Shown here: one piece after another, positions 1 to 9,595 of the stretch
How positions within the stretch are numbered: the first letter of the stretch is position 1
Layout of the letters: each line of letters opens with the position of its first letter
Made by a program: the position numbers and the translations under genes
The notes under the pieces: generated by a model
Seen by the model: the letters and a program-made list of their open reading frames with translations, nothing else
Database searches by the model: none
Told to the model about the DNA's origin: nothing
Assembly (NCBI RefSeq): GCF_900108185.1
Contig: NZ_FNVA01000005.1
Coordinates: 186,001-250,000, forward strand
Length of the DNA stretch: 64,000 nucleotides
From: Bryocella elongata
Lineage (GTDB): Bacteria; Acidobacteriota; Terriglobia; Terriglobales; Acidobacteriaceae
Reading direction: 5' to 3'

Positions 1-988
1 GCTGCCACTCTTCCGAGACGAAGAAGAATGTCTTGTCCTTGCCGTGGTACACCTTCGGAATCTCAACCGGGCCGCCGACCGAGAAGCCGTACACGTTGTA
101 GCGGTAGGCTCCAATGTGGGTTCCCAGGAAGTCGTTCGCGTAGCCATTCGCGTCAAGAGCGTCGTTACGGATGTAATCGTACGCGCTGCCGTGAAGTTTG
201 TTCGTTCCCGACTTGGTTACGACGTCGACCTGCCCGCTGGCATTGCGACCATATTCCGCGCTGTATTGCCCGCGCAGGGTCTTGAACTCAGAGATGGAAT
301 CGGGGCTGGGGTACACATAGAGCGTCAGGTTTGCGCCGCGGTCGAGGTTGTCCGCGCCATCAATCGTCCATCCGTTGGACGTCGTACGTCCGCCGTTGAC
401 CGAGAAAGCCACCGTGCTCGAAGCTCCGGAGAGGCCGGCAGGCCCGCGCGTCAGGTCGTCTGTCGCGCCACCGAAGGCTACGCCGGGCTGCAGGTTCAGC
501 AGCGTTTCGTAGTTACGCGTAACGAGAGGCATCTCGTTCATCTGCTCGGCGTTGATGAGGCCTGCCGAGGTTGCGTCCTGCAGGTTCACGAGCGCTTCGT
601 CTGCCGTCACCGTCACGGTCTCTGAGGCATCGCCCGCGGAAAGTGCCCGGTTGACCGTCAATGCGTCGCCCACGTGCAGGGCTAGCGTCGTCACCGTGTT
701 CGTCTTGAAGCCCTGATCGGAGATCTTTACGGAATAGGTGCCGAGGGGAAGTCCCGTCGCCGTGTAGAAGCCCGCCCCGTTCGTGGTCAGCGTGCGCTCC
801 ACGTGGTTGCGGTCGGTATTGATGAGCGTAATCGTCGCGCCCTTGATGATGGCGCCTGTCGAATCGGTGACCGTGCCGCTGATGCTGCCGGTGGTAGCGT
901 CCTGGGCGTATGCCCCGGGACTTGAGAGCGCCAGCGACGTCGCGAAGATACACGCGGCGATGCGGGTGCGGGAAAGGAACTGGCTCAT
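1..988 (-). CDS. Oar-like TonB-dependent receptor, N-terminal part
   Basis: Partial gene; the coding sequence runs off the left edge. The start ATG (complement of 986-988) has an AGGAGG site just upstream, followed by a signal peptide ending in AYAQ. Residues about 30-115 form a carboxypeptidase-regulatory-like beta-sandwich (GxVTDxxGAxIxGATITL pattern). A plug domain follows, with the typical INGGRTTSNGWTIDGADN and QYSAEYGRNASGQVDVVTKSG stretches. This is the architecture of Oar-type outer-membrane receptors that are greatly expanded in Acidobacteriota. By family they import large or unknown substrates through a 22-strand barrel energised by TonB; the substrate cannot be told here. The barrel is outside the window. 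Confidence 0.93.
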   Translation of the reverse strand, partial: MSQFLSRTRIAACIFATSLALSSPGAYAQDATTGSISGTVTDSTGAIIKGATITLINTDRNHVERTLTTNGAGFYTATGLPLGTYSVKISDQGFKTNTVTTLALHVGDALTVNRALSAGDASETVTVTADEALVNLQDATSAGLINAEQMNEMPLVTRNYETLLNLQPGVAFGGATDDLTRGPAGLSGASSTVAFSVNGGRTTSNGWTIDGADNLDRGANLTLYVYPSPDSISEFKTLRGQYSAEYGRNASGQVDVVTKSGTNKLHGSAYDYIRNDALDANGYANDFLGTHIGAYRYNVYGFSVGGPVEIPKVYHGKDKTFFFVSEEWQ

Positions 989-1255
989 CCTGCCTCCTCG
1001 AAATCGAACGAAACGTTCGGAGAATGGAAAATCGTTCCGGGCGGGGCGGGTCTTTTCTGCTCCCACGCGGTGACGAGCGGATTGGGCTAACGATTGCCCA
1101 TCAACATCAACGAACGGATTCCACCCATAAGGCGCCGCAATACAGAAAGGGCTGCCTCCAAGTGTTAAGAATCGTCGTATGTCCTGTTAATGAAGAATTA
1201 TGCACCCGGCACCCCGGGTTTCAAAAGAACTTTCGTCGCAGGGAGACCCCGGAAA

Positions 1256-1696
1256 CTACCGCGTCGGCCGCGAATCCACCGGGACGGTCGACAAGGGAGC
1301 ACCCAACCGCGGCCTGATCACGTACTTCCACGAAGCGTACCCCGCCCCGCCCAGGATCACGAGCAGCAGGGCCGCCACCAGCCATCGCCCACGCATATTC
1401 GGGGGCCCTGGCACGCGGCTGCGCTTCACATTCTCCGCAAACTCAGCCAGATCCGGCTCTGGAGCTGGCCGGTCCGTTCCGCTGAACCGCTCCAGCCACT
1501 CCTCTTCCGGAAGGTTCAGAAACCGGCAGTAGCTTCGCACCATACCCCGGTTGAACACGCCCCCGGGCATGTTCTCCGCGTCGTCGGCCTCCAGCGCGCG
1601 AAGGTGTCGCGAAGACACCTTCGTGCCCTCCGCCACGGCTTCCAGCGTGATTCCGCGCCTCTCGCGCTCCAGTTGCAGATCCCTGCCGAACGACAC
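1256..1696 (-). CDS. RodZ-like HTH protein with single membrane anchor
   Basis: About 146 residues. The N-terminal 70 residues are an HTH_25/cro-type fold of the RodZ kind (FGRDLQLERERRGITLEAVA, then VSSRHLRALE). A hydrophobic helix lies near residues 102-122, and only about 20 residues follow it, so the periplasmic beta domain of true RodZ is missing. I chose the GTG start at 1696 because a GGAG site sits six bases upstream and the family starts at the SFG motif; a TTG 16 codons earlier is open but lacks a ribosome site. RodZ proteins link MreB to the membrane, but this short form may instead be a general membrane-anchored HTH adaptor. No morphogene lies nearby. Confidence 0.75.
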   Translation of the reverse strand: MSFGRDLQLERERRGITLEAVAEGTKVSSRHLRALEADDAENMPGGVFNRGMVRSYCRFLNLPEEEWLERFSGTDRPAPEPDLAEFAENVKRSRVPGPPNMRGRWLVAALLLVILGGAGYASWKYVIRPRLGAPLSTVPVDSRPTR

Positions 1697-1904
1697 GCGC
1701 CTCTCCGGCGAGTCGGGGAAGTGCCGTCGCCCTGCGTGACCCAACGCAGGGAGCGATTGCCGACTCGCTATCGATCTTGAATGATACGGCTCCGCATCAT
1801 CTTAGCCCGTGTCTTCCACCTCTGCCCAGCGCACCCTCGCCCCGGGTGCCGGGGTGGGGTCCGCTGCCTCAAAGCCCCGGGGGGATATGTAAGGATGGAA
1901 GGGA

Positions 1905-3422
1905 ATGCGTCTGCAATTTCCCACACGGGTTTCGATCCCAATGACGGTGCTCTTCGCGGGCACCCTGGTGGTCGTGCAGCAGTTTCAGCACACGGGCTTC
2001 GCCTTCAGCCTTCTCTTCTTCGGCTTTACCGTGGTCAGCGCGATCACCTTCAATGTCGCCGGCGGGATGTCCCGTCCTTCCGGCGCGTACGTGCTCTTCT
2101 TCGCTCTCCTGACCGTCATCGCTGCCGTCACGCTGAAGGCGCTGGTGGGCGAACCTGCGGACTCCAATCTTGAGGATCCGATGCTCACCATGTCCGTCTA
2201 CACCGTCGGTTCGGTGTTGCTGCTGGGCACGGTGATCCTCGCGCGCCGCCTCACCGGCGAGGTCCACGGCCTTGGCAATCTCCTGGGCTGGCGGCAGGTC
2301 AACCTCACCTTCAGCGGATTGGGCTGCATTCTCGTAGGCCTCTTGATCTTTGTGCTGGACTTTGTCCCCCTCGGACTTCCAGCCTCGCTTCTCAGCGCCC
2401 TCAATCAGCTCAACGTCTTTCTTTCCCTGGGGCTCATCCTGGCCACGGTGGACGTGGTCTCCCGAAGCGGCGGACGCCGCAGCTTGAGCCCAATCTCCAT
2501 CTTCGGATTTCTCTCCGCCTTCCTGATCGGCCTGGGGACGTTTTCCAAACAGGGTATGTTCACCCCGTTCCTGGCCTGGGGCATCGGCGCCGTTTACGGT
2601 GGGCTCAGGGTTCGCACGATCCACGTCGTGTCGGTGATCGTTTCGCTGTTCCTCATGTCCAGCGTCCTCACACCCATCTCGCAGGTAGGACGGACCCTCG
2701 CCGAGGACACCAGCCTCGTCCACCGCCTGGAGATCGCGTTCTCCCTGGCTGCCACGTTGCAGCAGACCCGTGAAACCGAGGACGAGGCCTACGAGGTCAG
2801 CGTTTCCCTCGAGGGCCACCACGGCTACTTCAACCGCAATCTCGGACTTGGAGACCGGCTCGCCATGTTCCAGATCGATGACGACCTGATCTCCTGGACA
2901 GCCCGCAATGAGCCGGTTGGCTACGCTCCCGTTGGGTACTACATCGAGAATCTGATCCCCCGCGTCTTCCTCCCGGGCAAGGGCGAAAACGAGATCAACT
3001 ACAGCGGAAACTGGTACGCCCATCGCACCGGTGGCTTCCTCGGCTCAGAGGACGTGACCACGGGCATCTCGTTCGGGTTTCTCGGCGAGTGCTTCGCCAT
3101 CGCCGGTTGGCAAGGTGTCTTTCTGCTCGCGCCACCTTTCTGGCTGGCGCTCTTCATCATTACGGACATCGTCGCAGGTAGCCTTCGATCGGGGCCCTGG
3201 GCACTTCTACCCATGCTCTACTTTGCCCATCTCGCCCCGGAGAGCCTCGTCGGCGGCCTCATCTGGTACTCATGGTACGGAAACATCAGCCTTTGCCTGG
3301 CAATCACCTTCTGCGTCTACGTAGCGCCCCTGCTCGGTAGCCTTATCGGGGCTCCGCTCGCAGGAGGCCGCGAATCCGGCAAGTATCAAAGCGCAGCCAT
3401 CGGCAGCGCTGCAGCCAGCTGA
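1905..3422 (+). CDS. Multi-pass membrane protein, O-antigen polymerase-like
   Basis: 505 residues with roughly ten to twelve hydrophobic segments. A large polar loop near residues 290-390 contains an IPRVFLPGKGE element followed by a glycine-rich GFLGE stretch. That pattern (IPR..xPxK.. then GE..xxxG) is seen in oligosaccharide repeat-unit polymerases of the Wzy type. A GGAAGGGA site precedes the ATG. The gene opens a plus-strand run with a permease and three GT-C-like proteins, which supports a role in cell-surface polysaccharide assembly at the inner membrane. The assignment rests on topology and the loop motif only; Wzy proteins have little conserved sequence, so another polysaccharide membrane enzyme remains possible. 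Confidence 0.55.
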   Translation: MRLQFPTRVSIPMTVLFAGTLVVVQQFQHTGFAFSLLFFGFTVVSAITFNVAGGMSRPSGAYVLFFALLTVIAAVTLKALVGEPADSNLEDPMLTMSVYTVGSVLLLGTVILARRLTGEVHGLGNLLGWRQVNLTFSGLGCILVGLLIFVLDFVPLGLPASLLSALNQLNVFLSLGLILATVDVVSRSGGRRSLSPISIFGFLSAFLIGLGTFSKQGMFTPFLAWGIGAVYGGLRVRTIHVVSVIVSLFLMSSVLTPISQVGRTLAEDTSLVHRLEIAFSLAATLQQTRETEDEAYEVSVSLEGHHGYFNRNLGLGDRLAMFQIDDDLISWTARNEPVGYAPVGYYIENLIPRVFLPGKGENEINYSGNWYAHRTGGFLGSEDVTTGISFGFLGECFAIAGWQGVFLLAPPFWLALFIITDIVAGSLRSGPWALLPMLYFAHLAPESLVGGLIWYSWYGNISLCLAITFCVYVAPLLGSLIGAPLAGGRESGKYQSAAIGSAAAS

Positions 3423-3473
3423 GCTCGAGCTTTACCGCCGGCACCTCCGGCGCATGATGAAATTACGGAGACT

Positions 3474-4580
3474 ATGAACAAACTGATTGTGGGCAACCTC
3501 GTGCACCGGCCCCTGCGTTCGATGATCTCGGCCTTTGCGGTAGCGATCGAAGTCGTGATGATCCTTTCCATCGCGGGCGTCATGTTCGGCATCCTCAACG
3601 GCAGCCGCACCCAGACCACCGGTATCGGCATGGACATGATCGTCCGCCCCGGCGCAGGTGGAACGCTGGCCAACCTCTCTGCTGCCGCAGCCGACATCCG
3701 CGTGGCCGATGTTCTCCGCGGCCTTCCCCACGTCCAGGTCGTCGCGCCCTCCAACATCAAGCTCACCGTCAGCAGCAATGTGGAGAACATCGCAGGCATC
3801 GACTTCGCGACCTACAACGCGTTGCGCCCCTTTGTCTTTCTCGAGGGCGGTCCCTTTCAGCAGCCCCTCGATGTCATCATTGACGACCTGCAGGCACGTT
3901 CCGGCAAGGGCACCAGGGTCGGTGACAAGATCAAGATCCTCGGCAAGGACTTCACCGTCTGCGGCATCGTCGAGCATGGCAAGGGCAGCCGCAAGTTCAT
4001 CCCCCTCACCACCATGGATGACCTCGACGGCACTCCCAACAGGGCCGCCCTCTTTTACCTGAAGACGGAAGACTCGCCAAAGTTCCAGGAAGAGGTCCGC
4101 AAGGAGATCCTCGCCACGGACGGCCTCGGCGACTACCAGGTCCAGACCGCCGAAGAGTATCTCTCCATGCTCACCCCGGAGCACGTTCCGGCCTTCAACA
4201 TCGGTCTCCGCGTCGTGATCGGTATTGCCGTCGTGATTGGCTTCCTCGTAATCTTCCAGTCCATGTACACAGCTGTGATGGAGCGAACCCGCGAGATCGG
4301 CATCCTCAAGTCCATGGGAGCCGGAAAGATCGACATCGTCTCCGTCGTCCTCCGCGAGACCGGCATCCTGGCCTCCGTGGGAGTCATCCTCGGCGTAGGG
4401 GCGACCTACGTCCTGCGTTCGGTGCTGCACAATCGCTTCCCGACGTTGAGCTTCCAGGTCACTCCGGGCTGGGTTGCCGGAGCTGTTTGTATCGCCATGT
4501 GCGGCGCCTTGCTGGGCGCGTTGTATCCCGCGGCAAAGGCTGCCGCGAAGGACCCGATCGACGCCCTCTCGTATGAGTAG
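3474..4580 (+). CDS. ABC transporter permease, FtsX/MacB type
   Basis: 368 residues with the classic MacB/DevC layout: one membrane helix at residues 12-35, a periplasmic domain of about 200 residues (MacB core-like), then three C-terminal helices. The cytoplasmic FtsX signature TREIGILKSMGA lies between helices two and three. Such permeases work with a cytosolic ATPase to move lipids or drive mechanotransmission. No ATPase gene is adjacent; the next gene starts inside this stop codon (ATGAGTAG) and encodes a different membrane protein. The permease therefore either uses an ATPase encoded elsewhere or has a specialised role in the surrounding glycan block. Confidence 0.85.
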   Translation: MNKLIVGNLVHRPLRSMISAFAVAIEVVMILSIAGVMFGILNGSRTQTTGIGMDMIVRPGAGGTLANLSAAAADIRVADVLRGLPHVQVVAPSNIKLTVSSNVENIAGIDFATYNALRPFVFLEGGPFQQPLDVIIDDLQARSGKGTRVGDKIKILGKDFTVCGIVEHGKGSRKFIPLTTMDDLDGTPNRAALFYLKTEDSPKFQEEVRKEILATDGLGDYQVQTAEEYLSMLTPEHVPAFNIGLRVVIGIAVVIGFLVIFQSMYTAVMERTREIGILKSMGAGKIDIVSVVLRETGILASVGVILGVGATYVLRSVLHNRFPTLSFQVTPGWVAGAVCIAMCGALLGALYPAAKAAAKDPIDALSYE

Positions 4581-6204
4581 AGTTCCCCAGCGGCCGCCAT
4601 GGTCAACCCCGCGGCAGGCCTTGTCCTCGCAGCAGCTGGATCGCCTCTACACCGCCGTCATGGTGGCGCTGGGCCTCTGGCTCGCTGTGTGGCTTCTTCT
4701 TCCCTGGGACTCCCTGCATGACACCGCGCTTACCTACCTGCGCGTTGCCACGGATCTCGACGCCAATCGCAGCATCTGGGCTGGCGGGTCGGACTGGGGA
4801 ACAGGCCGCCTGAGTCTTCTTTACGTGCCCCTGCTCATGCTGGTGCACAGCCTCTTCAACTACGCCGTCGCCCTGCGGGTGGTCTCGACGATCGGCTACG
4901 TCGTTCTCATCGCACGGCTGGCGCTGGGTCTCTCCGAGAGAGTGCGGCGCGCCGGTCCGCTGACGCTGCTGCTTTCGGTCCTCGCCGTCGCAGTCCTCTG
5001 CACCCCGGCGGCGGTCTTCTGGCTCAACGACGGCACCGAGACCTCCTTCGGGCTTCTCATCGTGCTCATGATCGTGATGCGCACCCGCCGCGTGATGCGC
5101 CACGGCACCAGCAGCAGCTGGCCGCTCGCCTTCTGGTGCGTGGCCGCTGTCCTCCTTCGGGTCGAGATGTTCTACGGCGCCATGGCGGTCTGTATCATGC
5201 TTTCGCTGTGGGCTACGGATGAGGTCGGGGGCAAACCCGCTCGGTCTCGCCGCAGCGCCGTCGCCACCCCCTGGCAGACGCCTCTGATCGCCGGCGTCTG
5301 CGCTCTCGCCGCCTTGATCATCCTCAGGCTCGTCCTGCAGATCGGCCTCCCTCTGCACGCCACCCTGTGGCCCGTCTCCTGGGGCTGGGCTGCCGTCTCA
5401 GCATGGCTCTCGCTCCTCGAGGCTCGCAGCTTCGGCTGGGGCCTGCTCGCGCTCTGGATCGTCTCGGCGGCGCTTCTCTACCGCATCCCTCACCGCGTCA
5501 AGGTAGCGCGCGTGGCCAACCTGCTCCCCATCTTTGTTTTGCTGACGCTGATCCTCCGCGGAGAGCAGATCTCCTTCGCCGCAGAGCTCGCCTGGCCCAT
5601 CCTCTTCGCGATCCTCTGGAACATCCTCGAGATCTCCACCGCCGAGCGCGATCAGACCGTCGCGGCGCCTCTCGTGGTTCAAGGAGCCATCGCAGCGTTC
5701 TCCCTCGTCCTGCTGCTCGGCGTTTCGCTGCCCTGGGAAGGCCCCCTGGTCCTCCGCGCCATGCACTCTCGCCGCGACCAGCTCCGCCTCATGCAGGAGC
5801 ATCCGCTCGGCCTCCTCGTCGGCCTCCACGGTATCGCCGACGACCCCGGGGCTGTCGGTTACTTCACCCTCGCTCCCATCTGTAATCCAGGGCGTCCCAT
5901 GGGTGCCCGCATGGCGCCGGACGACTACCCGGAGCGCCTTCACGCCTGCGTCGCTGCCCGCCCCGACTTCGCCTTCCTCGACCAGCGCCAGGTCAACGAC
6001 CTCGCGCTCCAGATGGATCTCTCCGCCTGGTCCATCTGCCAGTCCTTCGATGTGCAGGGTCTCAGCACCCACGACCAGCACTTCCTCGTAGCATCCCCGA
6101 ACGCAACCGAGCGCGTCTGCCTGGCCTCCCATGGCCTCGCCGTGCCGCTGGCGTCGATGCTCCCGCCGCCTGAGCACGCCACCGACGTCGATTCCATCCA
6201 GTAG
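4573..6204 (+). CDS. Polytopic membrane protein, GT-C glycosyltransferase-like
   Basis: 543 residues if translation starts at the ATG that overlaps the stop of the permease gene (ATGAGTAG), implying translational coupling. An upstream in-frame ATG would lie deep inside the permease gene and is unlikely. There are about ten hydrophobic segments, an early periplasmic loop rich in acidic and polar residues (WDSLHDTALTYLRVATDLDAN), and a soluble C-terminal region of about 120 residues with PGRPMGARMAPDDYPERLHACV. Similar layouts occur in GT-C enzymes that transfer sugars from polyprenyl phosphate carriers on the periplasmic side. No catalytic residue can be assigned with certainty. Confidence 0.55.
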   Translation: MSRVPQRPPWSTPRQALSSQQLDRLYTAVMVALGLWLAVWLLLPWDSLHDTALTYLRVATDLDANRSIWAGGSDWGTGRLSLLYVPLLMLVHSLFNYAVALRVVSTIGYVVLIARLALGLSERVRRAGPLTLLLSVLAVAVLCTPAAVFWLNDGTETSFGLLIVLMIVMRTRRVMRHGTSSSWPLAFWCVAAVLLRVEMFYGAMAVCIMLSLWATDEVGGKPARSRRSAVATPWQTPLIAGVCALAALIILRLVLQIGLPLHATLWPVSWGWAAVSAWLSLLEARSFGWGLLALWIVSAALLYRIPHRVKVARVANLLPIFVLLTLILRGEQISFAAELAWPILFAILWNILEISTAERDQTVAAPLVVQGAIAAFSLVLLLGVSLPWEGPLVLRAMHSRRDQLRLMQEHPLGLLVGLHGIADDPGAVGYFTLAPICNPGRPMGARMAPDDYPERLHACVAARPDFAFLDQRQVNDLALQMDLSAWSICQSFDVQGLSTHDQHFLVASPNATERVCLASHGLAVPLASMLPPPEHATDVDSIQ

Positions 6205-6401
6205 CCCATAAGGTTCCCCCGTCGGTTTTCTTGGATCGGGCCGCCGAAGTTCCTATAATGACGCTTCATAAGGCCCTCTAAGACATCTCCCCGGGAGGCC
6301 ATCCATCGCCTGGCCGTCCGCTGGCGTCCAATCGTTTCAGTTTTGCCCTGACCTATCTGCATGGGGGTCGGGCGCATGCGGCAACACCCCCTGCGAGGAA
6401 G

Positions 6402-8066
6402 ATGGCGGACGAGCTCGGACAATCCACGGAGCATCGGCGTACCCAAAGCTCCGCTTTCCGGTGGCAGCTCTCCACGGTCCTGAGCGGCCTGATGCTCGTC
6501 GTCGCGGCCATCTTCTTTGCGCTGCACTTCGTCCATCTCGCGGCCGACTTCCCCAACCACTCGCCCTGGGTCGACTGGTCCAAGTACACCGATGAGGGCT
6601 GGTACGGCGACGCCGCCGCCCGCAAGATGCTCTTCGGCAACTGGTACTTCGCCGGAGACTTCAACCCCGCCGTCGCTCTCCCCGTCTGGCCCCTGCTGGA
6701 GTTCGCCCTCTTCAAGGCCACCGGCGTCAGCATCGTGGCCGCGCGCGCACTCACGCTCTGCGTCTTCGCGCTGGGCATCGCTGGCTTTTACGTCCTCATC
6801 TGCAAGTTCACCCGCCCGCGCAGTGAAGGCTCGGGTCGGCCCCTCGCCGCTGCCATTACGGTGTTGCTGCTCTGCGTCAGCCCGTACTTCTTCGTCTTCG
6901 AGCGGCTAGCAATCCTCGAGCCCCTGGTCGTCACGCTCACCGTCTGGGCGCTCATCGCCGCGGCGCACCTGCACCCGCCTCACCTCCGGCCCTGGAAGAA
7001 CTGGCTTCCGTCCATCGCTCTGGGGCTGCTGCTGGTCGGCATGATCCTCACCAAGACGACTGCGCTCTTCCTCGTGCCGGCGGTCGCCTACATGGTGTGG
7101 TCGCGCGCAGGGTATCGTCTCCGCCCCGCACTCAAGCTGGCCGCACTCCCGGGGGGCCTGGCACTCGGTCTCTGGCTCGCCTACTTTGTCCTGCTGGTGC
7201 GGCCGCACTACCTCGCCGACTTCCACTACCTCTTCTCGGCCAACGGCTACACCGGCATCATGCTCGATCCCCTGGAGAAGGTCGTCCTCAACACCCTGAC
7301 CGACGGCATGTGGATGGGCCCGGTGCTCTATCCCGCCTTCTTCGTCGTACTGGGGCTTTCGCTCTTCTGGCGGCCGAGGCTCTTTGCAAATCCCGCGTTC
7401 GTCGCTCTGCTGCTGTGGGCCGGCGGATACTTCGCGTTCCTCGGCTATCACAACAACCTGCAGCCCCGGTACTACACCGTCGTCGCCGCTCCGCTCACGG
7501 CTATCGTCGCCCTCGGTATCGACGCCTTCCGGCAGGCCTCGGCCCGTCGCGCCGATATCCTCGGAGGCATCCTTGCCGCCTGCGCGGTTCTCGCCATCGC
7601 AGTGCCCGACGCCATCCAGCAGATCGGCTACGTCCTGCACCCCGAGTACACCCTGCTTCACGCCGCTCAGGAGGTCAGGAGCGTCGTGCTGTCCGATCCC
7701 TCGCACCCGGAGCTCATCCTCTCCATCTCCGGGTCGGACATCACCATGATGACCGGCCTCAGGTCCATCGACGATGACTTCGGCACCATGGAACTCGTCG
7801 ATCGCGTCAAGGCCTACCGTCCCGGCTGGTACGTGGCCTGGAACGAGCTCGACGACGACAAGATGGACGCCCTCTCCACGATCTACCGCATCCAGCGCGT
7901 CGCTGCGTTCCCGGCCATGGACGATCCCGACCGCAACCTGCTCATCGTCTATCGCCTCGACCCGAAGGACGCCACGCCGCCCGTCAAGGGCCGCCGCCGG
8001 CCTCTGCCCAAAGCCCTCCGCACCAGGCTGGGACAGCAGCCCAGCGTCGACCAGCTGGAACACTAG
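6402..8066 (+). CDS. ArnT/PMT-like membrane glycosyltransferase (GT-C fold)
   Basis: 554 residues. After a first membrane helix (about residues 25-45) comes a periplasmic loop with WSKYTDEGWYGDAAARK. The acidic pair in DEGWY matches the first-loop Asp/Glu motif used as catalytic base in PMT/ArnT-family GT-C enzymes. About ten further helices follow, then a soluble C-terminal domain of 120 residues. These enzymes move a sugar from a lipid-linked donor to lipid A, protein or glycan at the outer face of the inner membrane. It is the second of three such proteins in the run from 4573 to 9595. Confidence 0.75.
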   Translation: MADELGQSTEHRRTQSSAFRWQLSTVLSGLMLVVAAIFFALHFVHLAADFPNHSPWVDWSKYTDEGWYGDAAARKMLFGNWYFAGDFNPAVALPVWPLLEFALFKATGVSIVAARALTLCVFALGIAGFYVLICKFTRPRSEGSGRPLAAAITVLLLCVSPYFFVFERLAILEPLVVTLTVWALIAAAHLHPPHLRPWKNWLPSIALGLLLVGMILTKTTALFLVPAVAYMVWSRAGYRLRPALKLAALPGGLALGLWLAYFVLLVRPHYLADFHYLFSANGYTGIMLDPLEKVVLNTLTDGMWMGPVLYPAFFVVLGLSLFWRPRLFANPAFVALLLWAGGYFAFLGYHNNLQPRYYTVVAAPLTAIVALGIDAFRQASARRADILGGILAACAVLAIAVPDAIQQIGYVLHPEYTLLHAAQEVRSVVLSDPSHPELILSISGSDITMMTGLRSIDDDFGTMELVDRVKAYRPGWYVAWNELDDDKMDALSTIYRIQRVAAFPAMDDPDRNLLIVYRLDPKDATPPVKGRRRPLPKALRTRLGQQPSVDQLEH

Positions 8067-8266
8067 GCCGTATCGACAGATAGAGCCCCGGAGTGTTTCA
8101 TTTCGACCGGAGCAGTACGGCTTGATCGGCCTGCGCAGTGGAGAAACCCGCAGCTCGCCATCGTTCGTGCACCGCAGGCATCCCGACGGGTGTGCAGTGA
8201 TCTTGCCGCGGATTCGCTCGCTTCAAGGTTAGAGTGTCTTGAGAGTCTCTAAGCCTGAGGGGGAGC

Positions 8267-9595
8267 ATGACCGGAACGCAGACATTGGCTGCGCGTGGAG
8301 CGTTGGGAGTCATCGGAGCCACCGCGACCGTCCTCGCTGGTCGCTACAGGCTGCTTCCCTCGGCGCAGAGAGTGAGCTGGAATCGCATCTTCCTGCTGCT
8401 CTTTGGCCTGTCCCGGCTCCTCGTCTTCGGCCTCCTGTTCGGTGTCCTCCACGTCGATCCGCGGGGTGATATCCCGGCCTACTACTTCCCGGAAGCAACC
8501 CGCATCCTCGCCGGCCAGCGCCCCTATCTCGACTTCGTAACCAGCTACGCCCCGCTGCATGCTTATCTTGACGCCGCGGCGCTGCGCCTGCACAACGCAC
8601 CGCACTCGATCATCCTGCTCGCCATCGCCTTTGAGCTCGCTCTGATGGCCGTGTGGAGCGCCATCCCCGAGCGCTATCTTGGCGAAGACCTCCGCCGGCA
8701 GGCGCTCACGTTGTATCTCGTCAATCCGCTCAGCGTCCTCTTCGTCACCGTGGACGGCCAGGACAACGTGCTGATCGCCCTCTTTTTTGCGCTCGCCGTC
8801 TACGTGCTGCTCAAGCAGAAGACCGCGCTCTCAGGCGTGGCCTTCGCGCTTTCCGTCTGCGCGGTAAAGTTTCTCGCGCTGCTCTATGTCCCGCTCTTCA
8901 TCGTTGTGGTGCGCCGCTGGTGGCTCTGGGCACTCACTTTCGTTGCGACGATGACCGCGGTCTACGGCGTCTTCATCGCCGTCGGAGCCAACGTGCTCAT
9001 CCCGCTTGGCGTCGAAGGTGACTATCGCGGCGCAGGTTGCATCCCGTTCGTCATCGAGACCTTCCTCGGCCGCCTGCTGCGCAGCGCCATTTGGGACGCC
9101 CTTACCGCTCTCGCCGTCATCGCCGTGGCTGGCGCACTCTTCGTCTTTGCCCAGCGTGCGTTGCGTGGCGTCGACGCCGAGCGGACTCGCAGCGCCCAGC
9201 TCTTCCTGCTCGTGCACGGAGCCACTGCCGTCACCATGGCCGTCCTTCTGCTCTCCAAGAAGTCCTGGTCCACCTACGTGCTGCTGGCGCTCTACCCCAT
9301 CTGCCTCACTGTGCTGCAGTCGAAGCGCATCTACACCTGGGGCTTCGCGGTCTTTCTCTTCGTCGCTGCAGTCGAGCACAGCTTCTGGTCCTCCATCCTC
9401 GGCCAGCCCACCGCGGTCGAGCTCCATGCGCTCCTGCTGAAGGGCAACCGCAACGCGCTCGAGCTGATGGTGCTGGAGATTCTTCTGCTCGCCGGCTATG
9501 CCATGCTGCTGGGACTCTCACTCCGCCGTCTTACAGAACTCGGCCAGCGTGTTGCACGACATACCGTCGGACAACCCATCGAGGTCCGAGGATAG
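8267..9595 (+). CDS. Polytopic mannosyltransferase-like GT-C protein
   Basis: 442 residues, about ten membrane helices. Early loop residues DIPAYYFPEATRILAGQRPYLDF and the later VDGQDN motif match the pattern of GT-C enzymes related to GT87 and GPI-type mannosyltransferases, where a DGQxN loop is characteristic. A GAGGGGGAG purine tract precedes the ATG. It closes the surface-glycan block. A polyprenyl-phosphate sugar donor is expected from the family; the acceptor is unknown. Confidence 0.65.
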   Translation: MTGTQTLAARGALGVIGATATVLAGRYRLLPSAQRVSWNRIFLLLFGLSRLLVFGLLFGVLHVDPRGDIPAYYFPEATRILAGQRPYLDFVTSYAPLHAYLDAAALRLHNAPHSIILLAIAFELALMAVWSAIPERYLGEDLRRQALTLYLVNPLSVLFVTVDGQDNVLIALFFALAVYVLLKQKTALSGVAFALSVCAVKFLALLYVPLFIVVVRRWWLWALTFVATMTAVYGVFIAVGANVLIPLGVEGDYRGAGCIPFVIETFLGRLLRSAIWDALTALAVIAVAGALFVFAQRALRGVDAERTRSAQLFLLVHGATAVTMAVLLLSKKSWSTYVLLALYPICLTVLQSKRIYTWGFAVFLFVAAVEHSFWSSILGQPTAVELHALLLKGNRNALELMVLEILLLAGYAMLLGLSLRRLTELGQRVARHTVGQPIEVRG

